This document shows positions 1 through 10,317 of a stretch of 64,000 nucleotides of DNA, piece after piece. Both the position numbers and the translations under genes were made by a program. The DNA lies in contig JAWHQI010000013.1 of assembly GCA_033032865.1 (NCBI GenBank), forward strand, positions 4,216,001-4,280,000. The letters are read 5' to 3'. The notes under the pieces are model-generated. The model was not told where the DNA came from, did not search any database, and saw nothing but the letters and a program-made list of their open reading frames with translations. Position 1 is the stretch's first letter; each line of letters begins with the position of its first letter. This stretch comes from Dactylorhiza incarnata (Eukaryota; Streptophyta; Magnoliopsida; Asparagales; Orchidaceae).

Positions 1-272
1 GTGTATAAATTAGTTTGAAAATATTTTGATGCAATGCACAATATAGACTATTCATTGATTTGGCATTTAAAAACATTTCATTTTTATTTTGAAGTACTTG
101 GGGGTATTTTAATAGTAATATTCCATACTTCCATATCCAAAGACTTAAGAAATTTTTCCATAAGAAATTTCCACCCATTATAATTTTTCCCTTCAAATAA
201 AGGTGGTGCTAAAAATTTTTCATTTATAAGAAAGTTTTCCCCATAAATAGAAGCGAGATCATGAGACGCCAT
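1..272 (-). pseudogene. gag: copia gag, N-terminal part (family H, element 1), runs off the left edge
   Basis: Minus-strand gag start of a Ty1/copia element. The open stretch 272 to 84 begins MASHDLASIYG and contains APPLFEGKNYNGWKFLMEKF, the usual N-terminal gag segment (DUF4219-like: a short leader, then Y-x-x-W). Gag would form the cytoplasmic particle that packages the element RNA. It lies about 35 bp downstream of the primer-binding site, as expected. A second copy of the family at 61005-62431 reads on where this one stops: near position 84 an indel in the AAAATAAAAATG region throws this copy out of frame, so it is a pseudogene. The remainder of the element lies left of the window. Confidence 0.8.
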
Positions 273-307
273 TATTCCTTGTTTTTAAACCGTTTGGAAT
301 AACCTAC

Positions 308-319
308 GCTCTGATACCA
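308..319 (-). other. primer-binding site (initiator Met tRNA) of element 1
   Basis: The minus strand reads TGGTATCAGAGC two bases after the LTR end (ATCCAACA, then AG). This is the standard complement of the plant initiator-Met tRNA 3' end and fixes the element as minus-strand. Confidence 0.9.
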
Positions 320-321
320 CT

Positions 322-1538
322 TGTTGGATCTTACGGCGCCCTTAGAGGGGGGGGGGGGTGAATAAGGGAATAAAATTCTTTTTATAATTTTATGGAAATT
401 ACTAAATTGTTTTATGATATGAGAAAGGCAAAATAACAATTTAGCTAATTTGTGAGAATATCATAATTTTCATCTTTAGAAATAAGTACTAAATTGTTTT
501 ATGATTAAGAGATTGAAATAAACAATTTAGTTAAAGTAATTTGAATTGAAAAAACTTTGTAACCAATATATTAAAGATAACGCCAAAGGAGAGAAATCAA
601 ATAAACACAAATATAATCATGATTGCATTATATAAAAAAGGGTGTTTACAAAATTTGATTTCAATATCGCTAGAAATCGGAGGCGTACAAAAGTGAATTT
701 CTTTTCCTATTCTATACCGACTTGTATCCCCACAAACCGGTTGGCTTTAGCCTATCCTTCCCCGGATAAGGCCTCAAGCCGCTTTAGCCAATCCTTTCCC
801 GGATATGGCCTCGAGTCCACTAGATCTAATCACCTAGAACTAGTCGCCAACACAAGACAAATTTCCCCTAAGTCCTACCCAGACCTAGTCGCCAACACAA
901 GGCGAATTCTCTAAACGGTTACAAAAGTATGGAATGGAAATAATGAAAAAACAATAATAAAACTCCCTATATGAGATCTCTGGAGTTGAGGATGAAGGAT
1001 CGATGTAGTATAAGCGAGGTCGAAGCGATCGACATTCGGATGTAGCGTGACGTAGCCCTCCTCCAGAATTCTCCTTAAGCTTTTTGTGGGAGATCCATCT
1101 TCGGCAGCATAACAACACTGGAATTGTGGCACAAGCAACCTCTCTGGGATCTCTAGCCAAAACGAGAAGCAAAGCTCCAATTTATAGAACTTGGAGCTAG
1201 CGCCGGCGGTAATGGCTAGCGCCGGTGGTAGCGGCTAGCGCCTGCGATAGCGTTCGTGTGGAGCGGTTGCGTAACCGTCGGCGGCGTGGCGCTGTGCACA
1301 AACTTGAGATAGCGCCTGGCGGTAGCGATAGCGCTGGCGGTAGCAGGAGATAGCGTTGGCGGTAGCGGTAGCGCTGGCGGTAGCGCTGCTCCTTTCAAAA
1401 GATTGCTCCAGGCTGCTTTTTACCTGTGGAGTATTGCACCTATAGTTCCTGCACACTATAAACACACTACAAGCAATATCAAATACAATATGGGATTTGT
1501 TATTCTCAAACAAAGGGATGTGACACACATGTCCAACA
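322..1538 (-). repeat. 5' LTR of element 1 (family H), 1217 bp
   Basis: The LTR has perfect TGTTGG...CCAACA ends and is directly followed on the minus strand by the primer-binding site. A C-rich tract (minus strand CCCCCCCCCTCTAAGGGCG) lies near its 3' end, as in the related LTRs at 27446-28722, 56524-57602 and 62481-63945. It interrupts the LTR of element A: sequence resumes at 1539 (AGATG...) exactly where the intact A LTR copy continues at 4757. The other flank is outside the window, so no target duplication can be shown. The short open frames in 640-1670 lie in this LTR and are not genes. Confidence 0.85.
1179..1395 (-). promoter_or_regulatory. U3 CpG motif cluster and TATA box of LTR 1
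   Basis: Positions 1196-1395 hold repeated TAGCGCTGGCGGTAGC-like units (GCTAGCGCC, TAGCGCTGGCGG, TAGCGATAGCG). Downstream on the minus strand lies a TATAAATT at 1186-1179. I infer a U3 promoter. The motif recurs in LTRs of other superfamilies in this window. Confidence 0.5.
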
Positions 1539-2558
1539 AGATGTTCTCGAGGATCTGGGAAATGAAAGCTATATTAATGCTTTCCTCTTTGATTCAAACA
1601 GATATACAATACAGCAGAATATATTACAGCAGAATATATATCAGAATATATATAGTTGTTATCTCTCGGTAGCAAGGAAGAATAGAACAGAATAGATATT
1701 AATATTGTTGTACAGGAATAGAACAGGAAGAGAAATACAGGAGCAAAAAGAAGAAGCAGATATTCTATTATTTATCTTCTTTTTGCTAACCCTTTTTCTT
1801 GCAGATCATATATCCTGAGACACCAATCACAATCATTTTATCAGGACATTACTGCATAAAGAAGAAAGGAGTTTGTACAATCAAGAGAAGAGGCCTCCAC
1901 AAACTGTCAACAATTATATCAGACAGGGGGAGCACTTCAACATCATCATCATCAAGATCCAACTCAACTACCAATCAGGATCTTCATCAAGATTCTTCTC
2001 AGCAAAAAGAGAAGAACAATAAATCTTTCCCTTTCTCCTTCCCCATCTTGTACAGGGTTAAAAATCCCTTTAAACGTTTACCTGTTGGTGGCAAGACACC
2101 TGATCAAAAAATCTAGTTGGTTTATAAGCACCTGGTCAAAAGCATATAGGTGAATTGAGCACCTGATCAAACCTCCATTGGTGTGTGGACACCTGATCAA
2201 AAACACCTTGGTGTGAGGGCACCTGATCAACTCTCCTAGTGGATTCCTACCAGTGGGTAGAAGCGTAGATGTACCCAGTTTTGGGGAACTACTATATATC
2301 TTGTGTCATCTGGTTGTGCTTTGGTTTGCTTTGCTTTAATTATTATTTGATGTGCTGATTTGTATATGCCCTTTCACTGTTTGTGTTTATTACTCAATCA
2401 GCAAACACACTTATATATATATCATTTACTTTGAAACAAAATTAATCAAGAGTTTTAAATAATAAGATAAATAAGAACTAAACTCTCCTTTCAATTGGTA
2501 TCAAAGCAGTTTGATTTTATCAATCACCCTCATCAGAGGATATCAATTGTCCCTTTCA
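1539..2558 (+). repeat. 5' LTR of A (3' portion, 1020 bp)
   Basis: It matches 4757-5780 nearly base for base, including the sequence from AGATGTTCTCGAGGATCTGG to TCAATTGTCCCTTTCA. The two copies diverge only after that CA, which sets the LTR end at 2558/5780 rather than at the earlier tRNA-like site at 2496. Within the LTR lie a purine-rich AGAAGAAGCAGATATTC stretch and the short tandem repeat at 2097-2231. Confidence 0.8.
2097..2231 (+). repeat. tandem repeat with CACCTGATCAAA core, ~30-bp period, 5 copies (A 5' LTR)
   Basis: CACCTGATCAAA (once CACCTGGTCAAA) recurs at 2097, 2129, 2160, 2190 and 2220, separated by diverged spacers often containing TTGGTG. The same array is at 5321-5455 in the 3' LTR. 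It includes the palindromic TGATCA. Confidence 0.85.
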
Positions 2559-2643
2559 ATTGGTATCAGAGGAGGCTGATTTTATTTTTTCAATTTCTTG
2601 CACCTGATACTCAATTGAACCCTTTTCAATTGGTATCAGAGGA
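2496..2643 (+). other. three successive tRNA-Met primer-site-like copies
   Basis: TCAATTGGTATCA occurs three times, continuing as AAGCAG (2496-2508), GAGGAGG (2561-2573) and GAGGAAG (2631-2643). Each is preceded by a CCTTTCA-like or CTTTTCA-like LTR terminus and followed by TTGATTTT or CTGATTTT. By comparison of the LTR copies the functional site is the second. The first lies inside both LTRs and the third in the leader. Confidence 0.75.
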
Positions 2644-2734
2644 AGTTGATTTTTCACACAGGCTAACACCTGAAATCACAAAGATCACCTTAGTTCTTAT
2701 TTGTTTTGTTGTAAAAAGGTTTTTCAAAAATTTG

Positions 2735-3583
2735 ATGGCACTAGCAGATTTTTCTATTTCAGATCCACCTTTATGTAATTTGGATAGTTTTGATTTATGG
2801 CAAATTAGAATTAAGTTATATATGAATGCCATAGATGAAAGTATTTACAAATCGGTGTTAACAGGAATTTCATATTCAATCTCTTCATCTGATGATCAAG
2901 AAAAGTTGATCAGTGCTGATGCCATAGCCATGGAAATATTGGCTAAATCAATGTCCGATGACATTCTTCTTAAAGTGGCTGATTGCACTTCAGCAAAGAG
3001 CATCTGGCACTCCCTCTCTAGGATGGTAAATGAATCCATTCCTACTTCTTCTACTAACATTATTTTTGATGCAGAACCATCAGTTACTCTAACTGAAGAA
3101 GAAAACAAGGAAGAACAAAAAGACAAAGCTTTTTGTATGTTGGCTATATATGGTTCAGATTACAAATCTGATACAGAATCTGAACAAGAAAAGGTAAAAG
3201 AGGTAACAACATTTCCTAATTTTACCTCTGATTTCACATCTGTTTTCAACTCACCATCTACAGATTTGATAAATTCTGAATCAGAATCAGAAAAAGTAAT
3301 TATATCAGATTTTGAGTTAATATATACAAATATGATAAAATCCGACAAAGAAATAAACGAGTTAAAAATAACTTCTGAACACACAAGATTTAAAATAGAT
3401 TTGAAAACATCAGATAAGAAAAAATTTTCTTTGAAAAATAAATTTGAACAACCTGTTAAGAAGAAAAGTATTTATGTTCAACAAAATCAAAGAAAATTTT
3501 CAAATTTATATTTTAATGAAATAAAGAGGACAATATATCTAATGATTAAGCATTTGTTTTTAACTATTTTAAAACAATTATAA
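2735..3583 (+). CDS. gag: copia gag-like protein of element A
   Basis: The predicted particle protein starts at the ATG at 2735 (MALADFSISDPPLCN); the frame is open upstream to 2495, but that part is leader and primer sites. Gag-type features are the SFDLWQIRIKLYMNAID segment near residue 20 and AKSIWHSLSRMVNES near residue 90 (UBN2-like helix). An acidic Glu/Asp/Ser-rich middle follows, containing the FCMLAIYGSD motif seen in gag of related copia elements. The C-terminus is Lys/Asn-rich and has no CCHC zinc knuckle. At about 283 residues it is shorter than full copia gag: the part between the helical domain and the FCMLA segment appears deleted, and the zinc-knuckle region is missing. It is a degenerate but still open frame. 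Confidence 0.65.
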   Translation: MALADFSISDPPLCNLDSFDLWQIRIKLYMNAIDESIYKSVLTGISYSISSSDDQEKLISADAIAMEILAKSMSDDILLKVADCTSAKSIWHSLSRMVNESIPTSSTNIIFDAEPSVTLTEEENKEEQKDKAFCMLAIYGSDYKSDTESEQEKVKEVTTFPNFTSDFTSVFNSPSTDLINSESESEKVIISDFELIYTNMIKSDKEINELKITSEHTRFKIDLKTSDKKKFSLKNKFEQPVKKKSIYVQQNQRKFSNLYFNEIKRTIYLMIKHLFLTILKQL

Positions 3584-3972
3584 TTAAAGCAGCAGTTTTA
3601 TGTTTCTTTGAATTTTCTATCTTAAAAACAAGTCAGATAGACTTCACATTCATCCAGATTTTCTCCTAAAATCATGTTGAGCATTCTACTGTAGTTGCAT
3701 TGATCAGAAATGATCATGGCACTGAGTGTGAGTCTTTCTGATTAAAGGGGATTCTATAGAAAGAAGCTATCAGACGTTGTATTTTTTATTTTAAAATTCC
3801 TAGAATCTGTTAACAACTAGCAATTCATTTCATTTAAAATTCCTATTTAAAATCAAGATTTATTTAAAATCAAGATTTAGGAAATCAGAATTTCATAGTT
3901 ATAAAAGAAATTTAAAAATAATCTCTGTCCCTTAAGCTTTAAAGACTATTTATGCTTAGGGAATCCTAAACC
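3584..3972 (+). other. non-coding interior of element A
   Basis: AT-rich sequence between gag and the polypurine tracts. No reading frame with recognisable retrotransposon domains is visible; it marks the place where pol was lost. Confidence 0.6.
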
Positions 3973-4038
3973 AAATAGGTGGAGATTGTTAGAAACTAGT
4001 TTATTTGGATTAGGATCCCAACTCAAATAGGGGGAGAT
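3973..4038 (+). other. duplicated polypurine tract of A
   Basis: AAATAGGTGGAGATTGTTAG at 3973 and CAAATAGGGGGAGATTGTTG at 4024 are two copies of the same tract and junction about 50 bp apart. The second abuts the 3' LTR. Multiple polypurine tracts are a known trait of Sirevirus-type copia elements. Confidence 0.7.
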
Positions 4039-4300
4039 TGTTGGAACCTTAGTTTTGATTTGAGTTAGGATCCACCTTAAGTATCTAAGTTTATGTTATA
4101 ACTCATATTACAACTTAGATTAAATATCCTATTAAATAAAAGGCTGAAAATAATATATATATATAAATAATATACTAAGAAAAATATATATATAATAATA
4201 GGCAAAATAATATAAGAGAAAATAATATGTGAGAAAATATTATAAGAGAAATTAATATAAGAGAAAATAAGAGAATGAATATATTTCATATAATAGCTGC

Positions 4301-4573
4301 GTTCGACAAACGTCGAACGGTGCTCAGCATTCGTCAGACGGCGCCCGACGAACAGAATATTTTCTATAGCAGCGCTCGACAGATTACACCAGGGAAGCAG
4401 CGGTCGACAAAATCTGAACAGCGGTCGACGAATGACGAACAATGCTCGACGAAAGTTCTCTGCAGTTAATCAATGTTCAGAATATCATTTGGCGAGCTCA
4501 GCCCGACGAATGACGAGCTGAGGTCGACGAATTTCTACAGCATTTATTTTATATATATTTGCTCGACTAAATA
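4301..4573 (+). promoter_or_regulatory. TCGAC/GTCGA motif cluster in U3 of the A LTR
   Basis: GTTCGACAAACGTCGAACGG is followed by many CGACGAA, GGTCGACG and GCTCGAC copies over about 250 bp, then an AT-rich TATATAT stretch. The same words fill U3 of element B and part of gypsy LTR K. A regulatory role is inferred. Confidence 0.5.
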
Positions 4574-5320
4574 TTATATGTCTTATTCTTATATACTGTC
4601 AGACTTTATTAAAGCAATATTTATTTATCCTATTTATATATTGCTATATATATTGTTGATTTAACAATACAGTTGTTGAAGCATTTATTAATGATATAGT
4701 CGTTGGCAGCAGAAATAATAAATGATGTAGCTATTGCAGCAAGCCATTCACGGCAAGAGATGTTCTCGAGGATCTGGGAAATGAAAGTTATATTAATGCT
4801 TTCCTCTTTGATTCAAACAGATATACAATACAGCAGAATATATTATAGCAGAATATATATATCAGAATATATATATAGCTGTTATCTCTCGGCAGCAGGG
4901 AAGAATAGAACAGAATAGATATTAATATTGCTGTACAGGAAAAGAACAGGAAGAGAAATACAGGAGCAAAAAGAAGAAGCAGATCTTCTATTATTTATCT
5001 TCTTTTTGCTAAGCCTTTTTCTTGCAGATCATATATCCTGAGACACCAATCACAATCATTTGCTCAGGAACATTACTGCATAAAGAAGAAAGGAGTTTGT
5101 ACAATCAAGAGAAGAGGCCTCCACAAACTATCAACAATTATATCAGATAGGGGGAGCTCTTCAACATCATCATCATCAAGATCCAACTCAACTACCAATA
5201 AGGATCTTCATCAAGAGTCTTCTCAGCAAAAAGAGAAGAACAATAAATCTTTCCCTTTCTCCTTCCCCATCTTGTACAAAGTTAAAACTCCCATCAAAAG
5301 TTTACCTGTTGGTGGCAAGA

Positions 5321-5455
5321 CACCTGATCAAAAAATCTAGTTGGTTTATAATCACCTGGTCAAAAGCTTATAGGTGAATTGGGCACCTGATCAAACCTCC
5401 ATTGGTGTGTGGACACCTGATCAAAAACACCTTGGTGTGAGGGCACCTGATGAAC
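5321..5455 (+). repeat. tandem repeat with CACCTGATCAAA core (A 3' LTR)
   Basis: Five copies at 5321, 5353, 5384, 5414 and 5444; the last is CACCTGATGAA. Same array as 2097-2231. Confidence 0.85.
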
Positions 5456-5780
5456 TCTCCTAGTGGATTCCTACCAGTGGGTAGAAGAGTAGATGTACCC
5501 AGTTTTGGGGAACTACTATATATCTTGTGTCGTCTCGTTGTGCTTTGGTTTGCTTTGCTTTAATTCTTATTTGTTGTGCTGATTTTTATATGCCCTTTCA
5601 CTGTTTGTGTTTATTACTCAATCAACAAACACACATATATATATCATTTACTTTGAAACAAAATTAAACAAGAGTTTTAACTAATAAAAAAAATAAGAAC
5701 TAAACTCTCCTTTCAATTGGTATCAAAGTAGGTTGATTTTATCAATCACCCTCATCAGAGGATATCAATTGTCCCTTTCA

Positions 5781-6870
5781 CACTATTCTGATTGCTCCAC
5801 CTAAAGTTAACTCTGGATTTGATGTGGACATTGACTCGTTCAATGATGCGGCAGAAAGCTTCAAAGCCATCCTTGGCTTATTTCAAGAGGCTGGGCTAAT
5901 CAAGCTTATCTCATCCAGATGCAAGATACTGGATGTCGAGCTGACAGAGTTTAAAGATAATGCTCAGATAGGAGAGGATGGCTCTCTTAAATGAAAAATC
6001 TTTGATACAGATGTTCAGATAACAGAGGACATATTGAACCAAACCTATGATCTTCTTCTAGGAAATGAATCAGAAGAATTATCAGGGGATAAGACCAAGA
6101 GGTCCCTGGAGATTATGCAGTTCAATAAGGACAAACCCATCAATCTAAAGAAGATTGACCTTGGGAAAGATTACGGATTCCTTGCAAATATTATAGGGAA
6201 TGTTCTGCTCTATAAAATATCAGCACATGATGCTGTTCCAAAGCAACAGCTTCAGATAATGGGTGCTCTAGTTCTAAAGAAGAGGATTAATTAGGGGAAA
6301 TGCCTCCTAAGAAAGATTGGGCATAAGTATGCTCATAAGAAAAATGCTTTTATGAGAATCATGAGCCAGATACTGCTTCACCACTATCCTAGTGTGTGTA
6401 AGTCAAAGGGTGTGCCAATTCCACCAGGGAAGAGAATAAATATTAGAATATTCTCTAAGTGGACTAGGCACCATCAATACACTTTTCACCTAATTAGAGC
6501 ACCCACCTCCACCACCATCAATACACTTTTCACCTAACTTTTACCATCCTCTATCCCTATCCAAAAAGACCTTCATCCATCACCTCCTCCTTCTGCATCT
6601 CATACTCCACCAATTGATCTTGAGCAGATCATTTCCAAAGTTGTGGCCATAGCCTCCTCCACCTTTGCAGACCATGTGGCCTCTCAGGCTAGAAAGTTTG
6701 ACAGAAAATACTCACAAATGGAGGGTGAGTTATTAAGTTTTAAAAGATCTTTTTAGAGCCTCAAAGATTTTATTTTATCCTCCATGGTCACAAAGGAATT
6801 CTTAACCTATCTGGCCTGCAAGGTTAAGAAGGGGGAGAACCTATTGGAGGAAGAAATACAGCATTGGTGA
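5781..6870 (+). pseudogene. env-like / plant-transposon-protein ORF of a Sirevirus-like element (C2), decayed
   Basis: The + strand translates to a helical domain of the putative plant transposon protein type: SFNDAAESFKAILGLF, then DILNQTYDLLLGN, then LANIIGNVLLYKISAHDAV. The last segment aligns with LSDIVGKAVLCKLGSHDTI in the better copy of element C (42465-43127). Downstream (6560-6840) a Pro-rich stretch and an alpha-helical tail can be followed. Stops interrupt it at about 5992 and 6292, among others. Such ORFs lie between pol and the 3' LTR in Sirevirus-like elements and are called env-like by position; their function is unknown. The upstream part is replaced by element A and the end is cut by gypsy sequence at about 6870. 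Confidence 0.6.
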
Positions 6871-6892
6871 ATATAGAAAATAACACATTGTA

Positions 6893-7804
6893 GAGCAGTT
6901 TGTCCGGTATCATGGTGTGCCTAGTACGATCGTGTCGGATCAGGAAGGACGGTTTACATCCTGAGAGTGGAGATTGGTCTAGGTTTATTTGGTTACGCGG
7001 TTGACATTCAGCATAGCATTCCACCTACAGACAGACGGGCAAACAGATTGTACCAACTGGACGCTGGAGGATCTATAGCGCCTATGCATTTTGGACCGGG
7101 GAGAGCCATGGGAGACACTGTTGCCGCTTGTAGAGTTTTCCTACAACAACAGTCATCAGTCCAGCATAGGCATGGCCCCTTACGAGGCATTATATGGACG
7201 GAGGTGCAGGACTCCACTGTCTTGGATCCAGGATGAGAATCCTAAGTCACTCGACTCAGAGTTCGTGGAGGATACTGATGCTCAGGTGAGACTGATTCGA
7301 GATAGGATGCTGGAAGCCCAGAGCAGGCAGGCCAAGTATTACGATGTGTGACATCATGCAGTAGAGTTCCAGGTTGGAGACTGGGTGTTTCTAAAGATAC
7401 ATACGTTGCACGGAGTCTCGTGGGTACGCGGGCGGAAGAAGCTCAGTCCTAGGTATATGGGGCCTTATAGGATACTAGAGCGGATCGGCCCCCTCACGTA
7501 CCCACTAGAGCTCCCGCCGGAGCTAGCGGGATTGCACAACGTGTTCCTTGTCTCCTCCCTTAGGAGAGCTCTACTACGACTGGAGTAGGTGATATCTATA
7601 GCAGAGTGGCCAATAGTTACTTATCGATCGGTTCATCTGGAGCCAATCTGGATAGACGACACTGAGATGCGAGTCACACGGTGCAAGAAGGTTTCGCTGG
7701 TCAAGGTCCTATGGAGGAATCATGGGCAGGAGGAGCACACCTAGGAGCCACTGGATCTGATGCAGCAGAGGTATCCAGAGCTCTTCGCGCAAGGTATAAT
7801 TTAA
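6893..7804 (+). pseudogene. pol: gypsy integrase C-terminal half plus chromodomain-like tail
   Basis: Segments in successive frames are FVRYHGVPSTIVSDQEGRF (second catalytic Asp in SDQ), FHLQTDGQTDCTN, PLVEFSYNNSHQSSIGMAPY, the GPYRILERIG and HNVFLVSSLRR region, and a tail with VLWRNHGQEEHTWEPLDL and MQQRYPELF. This is the integrase order of the Del/Tekay chromovirus clade, with a C-terminal chromodomain-like end that can direct insertion to heterochromatin. The usual catalytic Glu (QTDGQTE in intact relatives) is Asp here. Stops at about 6964, 7349 and 7586 and at least two frameshifts inactivate it. The final stop is TAA at 7802. Confidence 0.8.
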
Positions 7805-7902
7805 ATTCTCCTGGGATGTTACATTCAAGCACTTGCGTTAGAAACCCCGCAGGCTTAACCTGAATTTTGGGGATGAAATTTTTATTTTTATGTTTTAGGA
7901 TT

Positions 7903-9021
7903 TGTAACATCCCCCAAATGTCTAGACCCCTAGGACGGTTTTGTAGTGACTAGGTCATGACAAAACCCTAGGATGCACGAAGAGAACATAAGAGTTTAGG
8001 CTCGAGGCGAAAATCACCATTGTCTGCGGATAGTGATTTTCGGTTACCAAGCCTAGGGTGGGCCTTAGAGCATCACTGTGACCCATGACCCCACCATGAC
8101 GTGTCTAACCCAATAAAGCTGTCCCCTCGTAATACCCTAATAATCTAACCATAGAAAGAAGGAGGTGTATTGAATGAGGCGCTAGCGTCGGCGCTAGCGA
8201 CTAGCGCTGGCGGTAGTGGTGGTTTAGGTGAACCGCTAAGACGAACACTGAACCGCTGAGACGAACTAAATACTGTCGAAACACTAGCGCTAGCGGTAGC
8301 GGTAGCGGTAGCGCCTGGCAGTTGCCGAACCAGCGAGCGTTACGTCGTCAAGATGTTAGCACAGGCACTAGTACTAGCGCCGACAGTAGCTCAATCGACG
8401 GGAGGCAGATGGGACTCATTTTGCTGGCCAAATTTATGGCCAAGGGAGTCCAAAAGACCTCCCAATTGATGGGGATTCATTCCCCCTATCAATTAGAAGA
8501 ATGTTAAGAGGTTTTCCAACATTTATGGAGGATGAATGTGGTGACCTTTGGGGATGGCCAAAATTTTCACCATGAATGGTGTTAATAGAGGAATCCCAAG
8601 CTTCATCTCCTCCCCAACCAGGATTTGGTTCGATCAAAGTGCTCAAGGGGTGGAGGGAATGAGTTTCCCCCATTTTTCTAGAAGAATTTTCCTACCTAAG
8701 CACCTACCGGCATGACACCAAAGAGCTCTCGACCAACCATGGCGGATCGGCGATCGGCATGACTACAAGCCACAATTCAGGTCCTCTCCTCTCATCTATT
8801 TCTTAGTCGGTAGATCGCTTCATTTTGGCCATTAGATTTTGGGCCAATTGGTCTTGGATCGGCATGGTCGAAAGCTTGTGTTTCAAGCTTTCTTCTCTTA
8901 TTCAAATTCCCGATTTTGGCCGCCTCCGACCGGCCAACAACCGTACATCGCCGACCACCATCTCAACGGAGGTGGTGGAGGCATTGGCCGACCGGGAGAG
9001 CATCTAGGTGGCCGAGAAATC
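7903..9021 (+). repeat. 3' LTR of gypsy L, first segment
   Basis: It begins TGTAACATCCCCCAAA, as does gypsy LTR K at 29872, and is preceded by GGGGATGAAATTT, a decayed form of the junction seen in this clade. Similarity to K continues through AACGGAGGTGGTGG near 8970. Interrupted at 9021 by D (duplicated AAATC). Confidence 0.8.
8183..8395 (+). promoter_or_regulatory. TAGCGC/GGCGG and CCGCTGAGACG motif cluster in gypsy LTR L
   Basis: GCGCTAGCGTCGGCGCTAGC, TAGCGCTGGCGGTAG and AACCGCTGAGACGAAC are packed in about 210 bp. The corresponding part of LTR K (about 30130-30400) has none of these words. The first motif is otherwise typical of the family-H copia LTRs, the second of element C. Confidence 0.5.
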
Positions 9022-10225
9022 TGTTAAATTTTTTAAGTGAAAGTGAAGTTGAGCTGTGCGGTCTGAAGATTGGAGGCCGCAAAGACCGCGCGGTCTGCGC
9101 TGGTTTTCTGTCGGTTTGTCTCAGCATTTTGTTCTGAGCGGTCTGATCTGAGAGACCACCTCTTCTGTCCGGGCATCTTGCGCGGGTTGGTCTGGCGACT
9201 TGTCCTAAGTCAGCTAGATGTTCTTGGTCTGCCTTCTTGCAGTAACCGGGCGGTCTGACGACTATTCCAGTCGGCCTAGTTTCTGGAGAAGTTCTTTGCT
9301 TTGCAATAAGACCGGGAGGTCTTCTTGTTGAGACCGCAGTGACCAGGCAGTTTGGTTGTTAACCGCAAGGTTTAATAATGGAGATGTGAGCTATGCAGAG
9401 CTCAGGAGGTCTGCATTGCGAGACCGCTCGCGATCTGATGGGCGGTTATTATATCCCGGTTGTGTGGTGACAAAATCCGTCTACTAGCCTATAAATAGGT
9501 ATGCAGGGCCCGTCATTATTAATGAGAACTATAAGAACTCAAAGTCGGCTTGATTGTGCCGGTCTCTTTTTGATGTCGCGCGGTTTGAGATATTTGTCTG
9601 ACCGATTTCTTTGTTCGCAGGTTAAGCGGTTTGCAGCTCGCAGTCAGCTTGTCTCCTTCATCCAGCTTTGAATAAACCAGTCCGGGCAAACTGTGTTTAG
9701 GTGTTTGTGGTCTGTGCAGCAGACTTAGTTGATCAGGCGGTCTTAAGTGGTCAGGCGGTATTGAGTTGCGGTCTGTCGCAGGGTGCAGTTCTTCGTTCAG
9801 AGTTCGTGGGTTCTTCTTTGATCAAGACCGTGCGGTCTGGGAGATCAAGAAGTGCAGACTATTTCTTTTCAGTAGTGAAATAAAGCAGCGAGTTGGCGGT
9901 CTAGGGTTGCGGTCTGGCAGGTGCGGTCTATACTCTGTTCGCGCGGTCTCAGAGGCTTCCGTCCGACTTGTCTATTCGTGCGGTCTGGCGGTCTCAAGTG
10001 TCAGGTCGCTGCGGCTTGTTTTACACTTGTGTTTTGTTCTTCTCTCCTCTGTGATTCTTATGAATCATGTCTCGCCTTGTATACCTCGCATTGTAAAGAG
10101 ATATTCAATACCATAGTACTATTCGTTCTTCTCATTGTCACTATTGTGCTACACTTTTGAAAGGTTTTGTGAAGTGTGTTCCGTGTATTATTTCACTTCA
10201 TCTTCGGACCTCAAGTTTTTTAACA
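9022..10225 (+). repeat. 5' LTR of D, 1204 bp
   Basis: Runs from TGTTAAATT to TTTTAACA. It contains at least a dozen GCGGTCT words and their AGACCGC complements on both sides of a TATAAATA at 9490. The short open frames here are LTR noise. Confidence 0.9.
9050..9497 (+). promoter_or_regulatory. GCGGTCT cluster and TATA box, D 5' LTR
   Basis: GCGGTCT and AGACCGC words at spacings of 20-60 bp (for example 9058, 9089, 9138, 9249) precede CCTATAAATAGG at 9488-9499. The same arrangement is in the 3' LTR, with TATA at 14873. Promoter function is inferred. Confidence 0.55.
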
Positions 10226-10237
10226 TGGTATCATAGG
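10226..10237 (+). other. primer-binding site of D
   Basis: TGGTATCATAGG directly abuts the LTR end; it resembles the initiator-Met tRNA site with mismatches toward its 3' side. Confidence 0.8.
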
Positions 10238-10317
10238 GAGGTTGTTGAGTTTGTGAAGCTAATATTGCTGGTACTTCTCTCGGGTTTCTCAAGTGGTTAG
10301 CAATCGGTGGGATAGCA

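Larger units (their letters stand above)
1539..5780 (+). mobile_element. non-autonomous copia element A (gag only), 5' LTR truncated by element 1
   Basis: Two direct repeats (1539-2558 and the matching part of 4039-5780) bracket a 1480-bp interior with a tRNA-Met primer site, one gag ORF and a doubled polypurine tract. There is no protease, integrase, RT or RNase H, so the element depended on relatives. The left LTR lacks its first ~720 bp because element 1 inserted there. Confidence 0.8.
4039..5780 (+). repeat. 3' LTR of A, full length 1742 bp
   Basis: It begins TGTTGGAACC directly after the polypurine tract and ends CCCTTTCA. Positions 4140-4275 are an (AT)n-rich low-complexity stretch; 4301-4573 is the CGA motif cluster. 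After 5780 the sequence switches to the env-like ORF of another element (C2). Confidence 0.8.

Noticed and set aside
301..321. tRNA-Met genes suggested by GGTATCAGAGC words (also at 2561, 10226, 22947, 50949, 62467)
   Set aside because: Each is only the 12-base primer-binding complement next to an LTR end; no cloverleaf follows.
1216..1528. GC-rich overlapping minus-strand frames with Ala/Thr/Arg repeats
   Set aside because: They are translations of the TAGCGCTGGCGG motif cluster in LTR 1; no domain, and no matching frame in the sister LTR at 62481-63945.
1563..2494. LTR of A starting TGAAAG and ending CTTTCA at 2493
   Set aside because: It gives neat inverted ends, but the two copies share ~22 bp further left and 65 bp further right, and a polypurine tract precedes 4039, so the longer LTR 4039-5780 fits better.
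9701..10160. Cys/Val/Ser-rich frames (MFVVCAADLVD..., MRSVAGC...) repeated at 15084-15543
   Set aside because: They repeat only because they lie in the two LTRs of D; they read through GCGGTCT words and have no coding signature.
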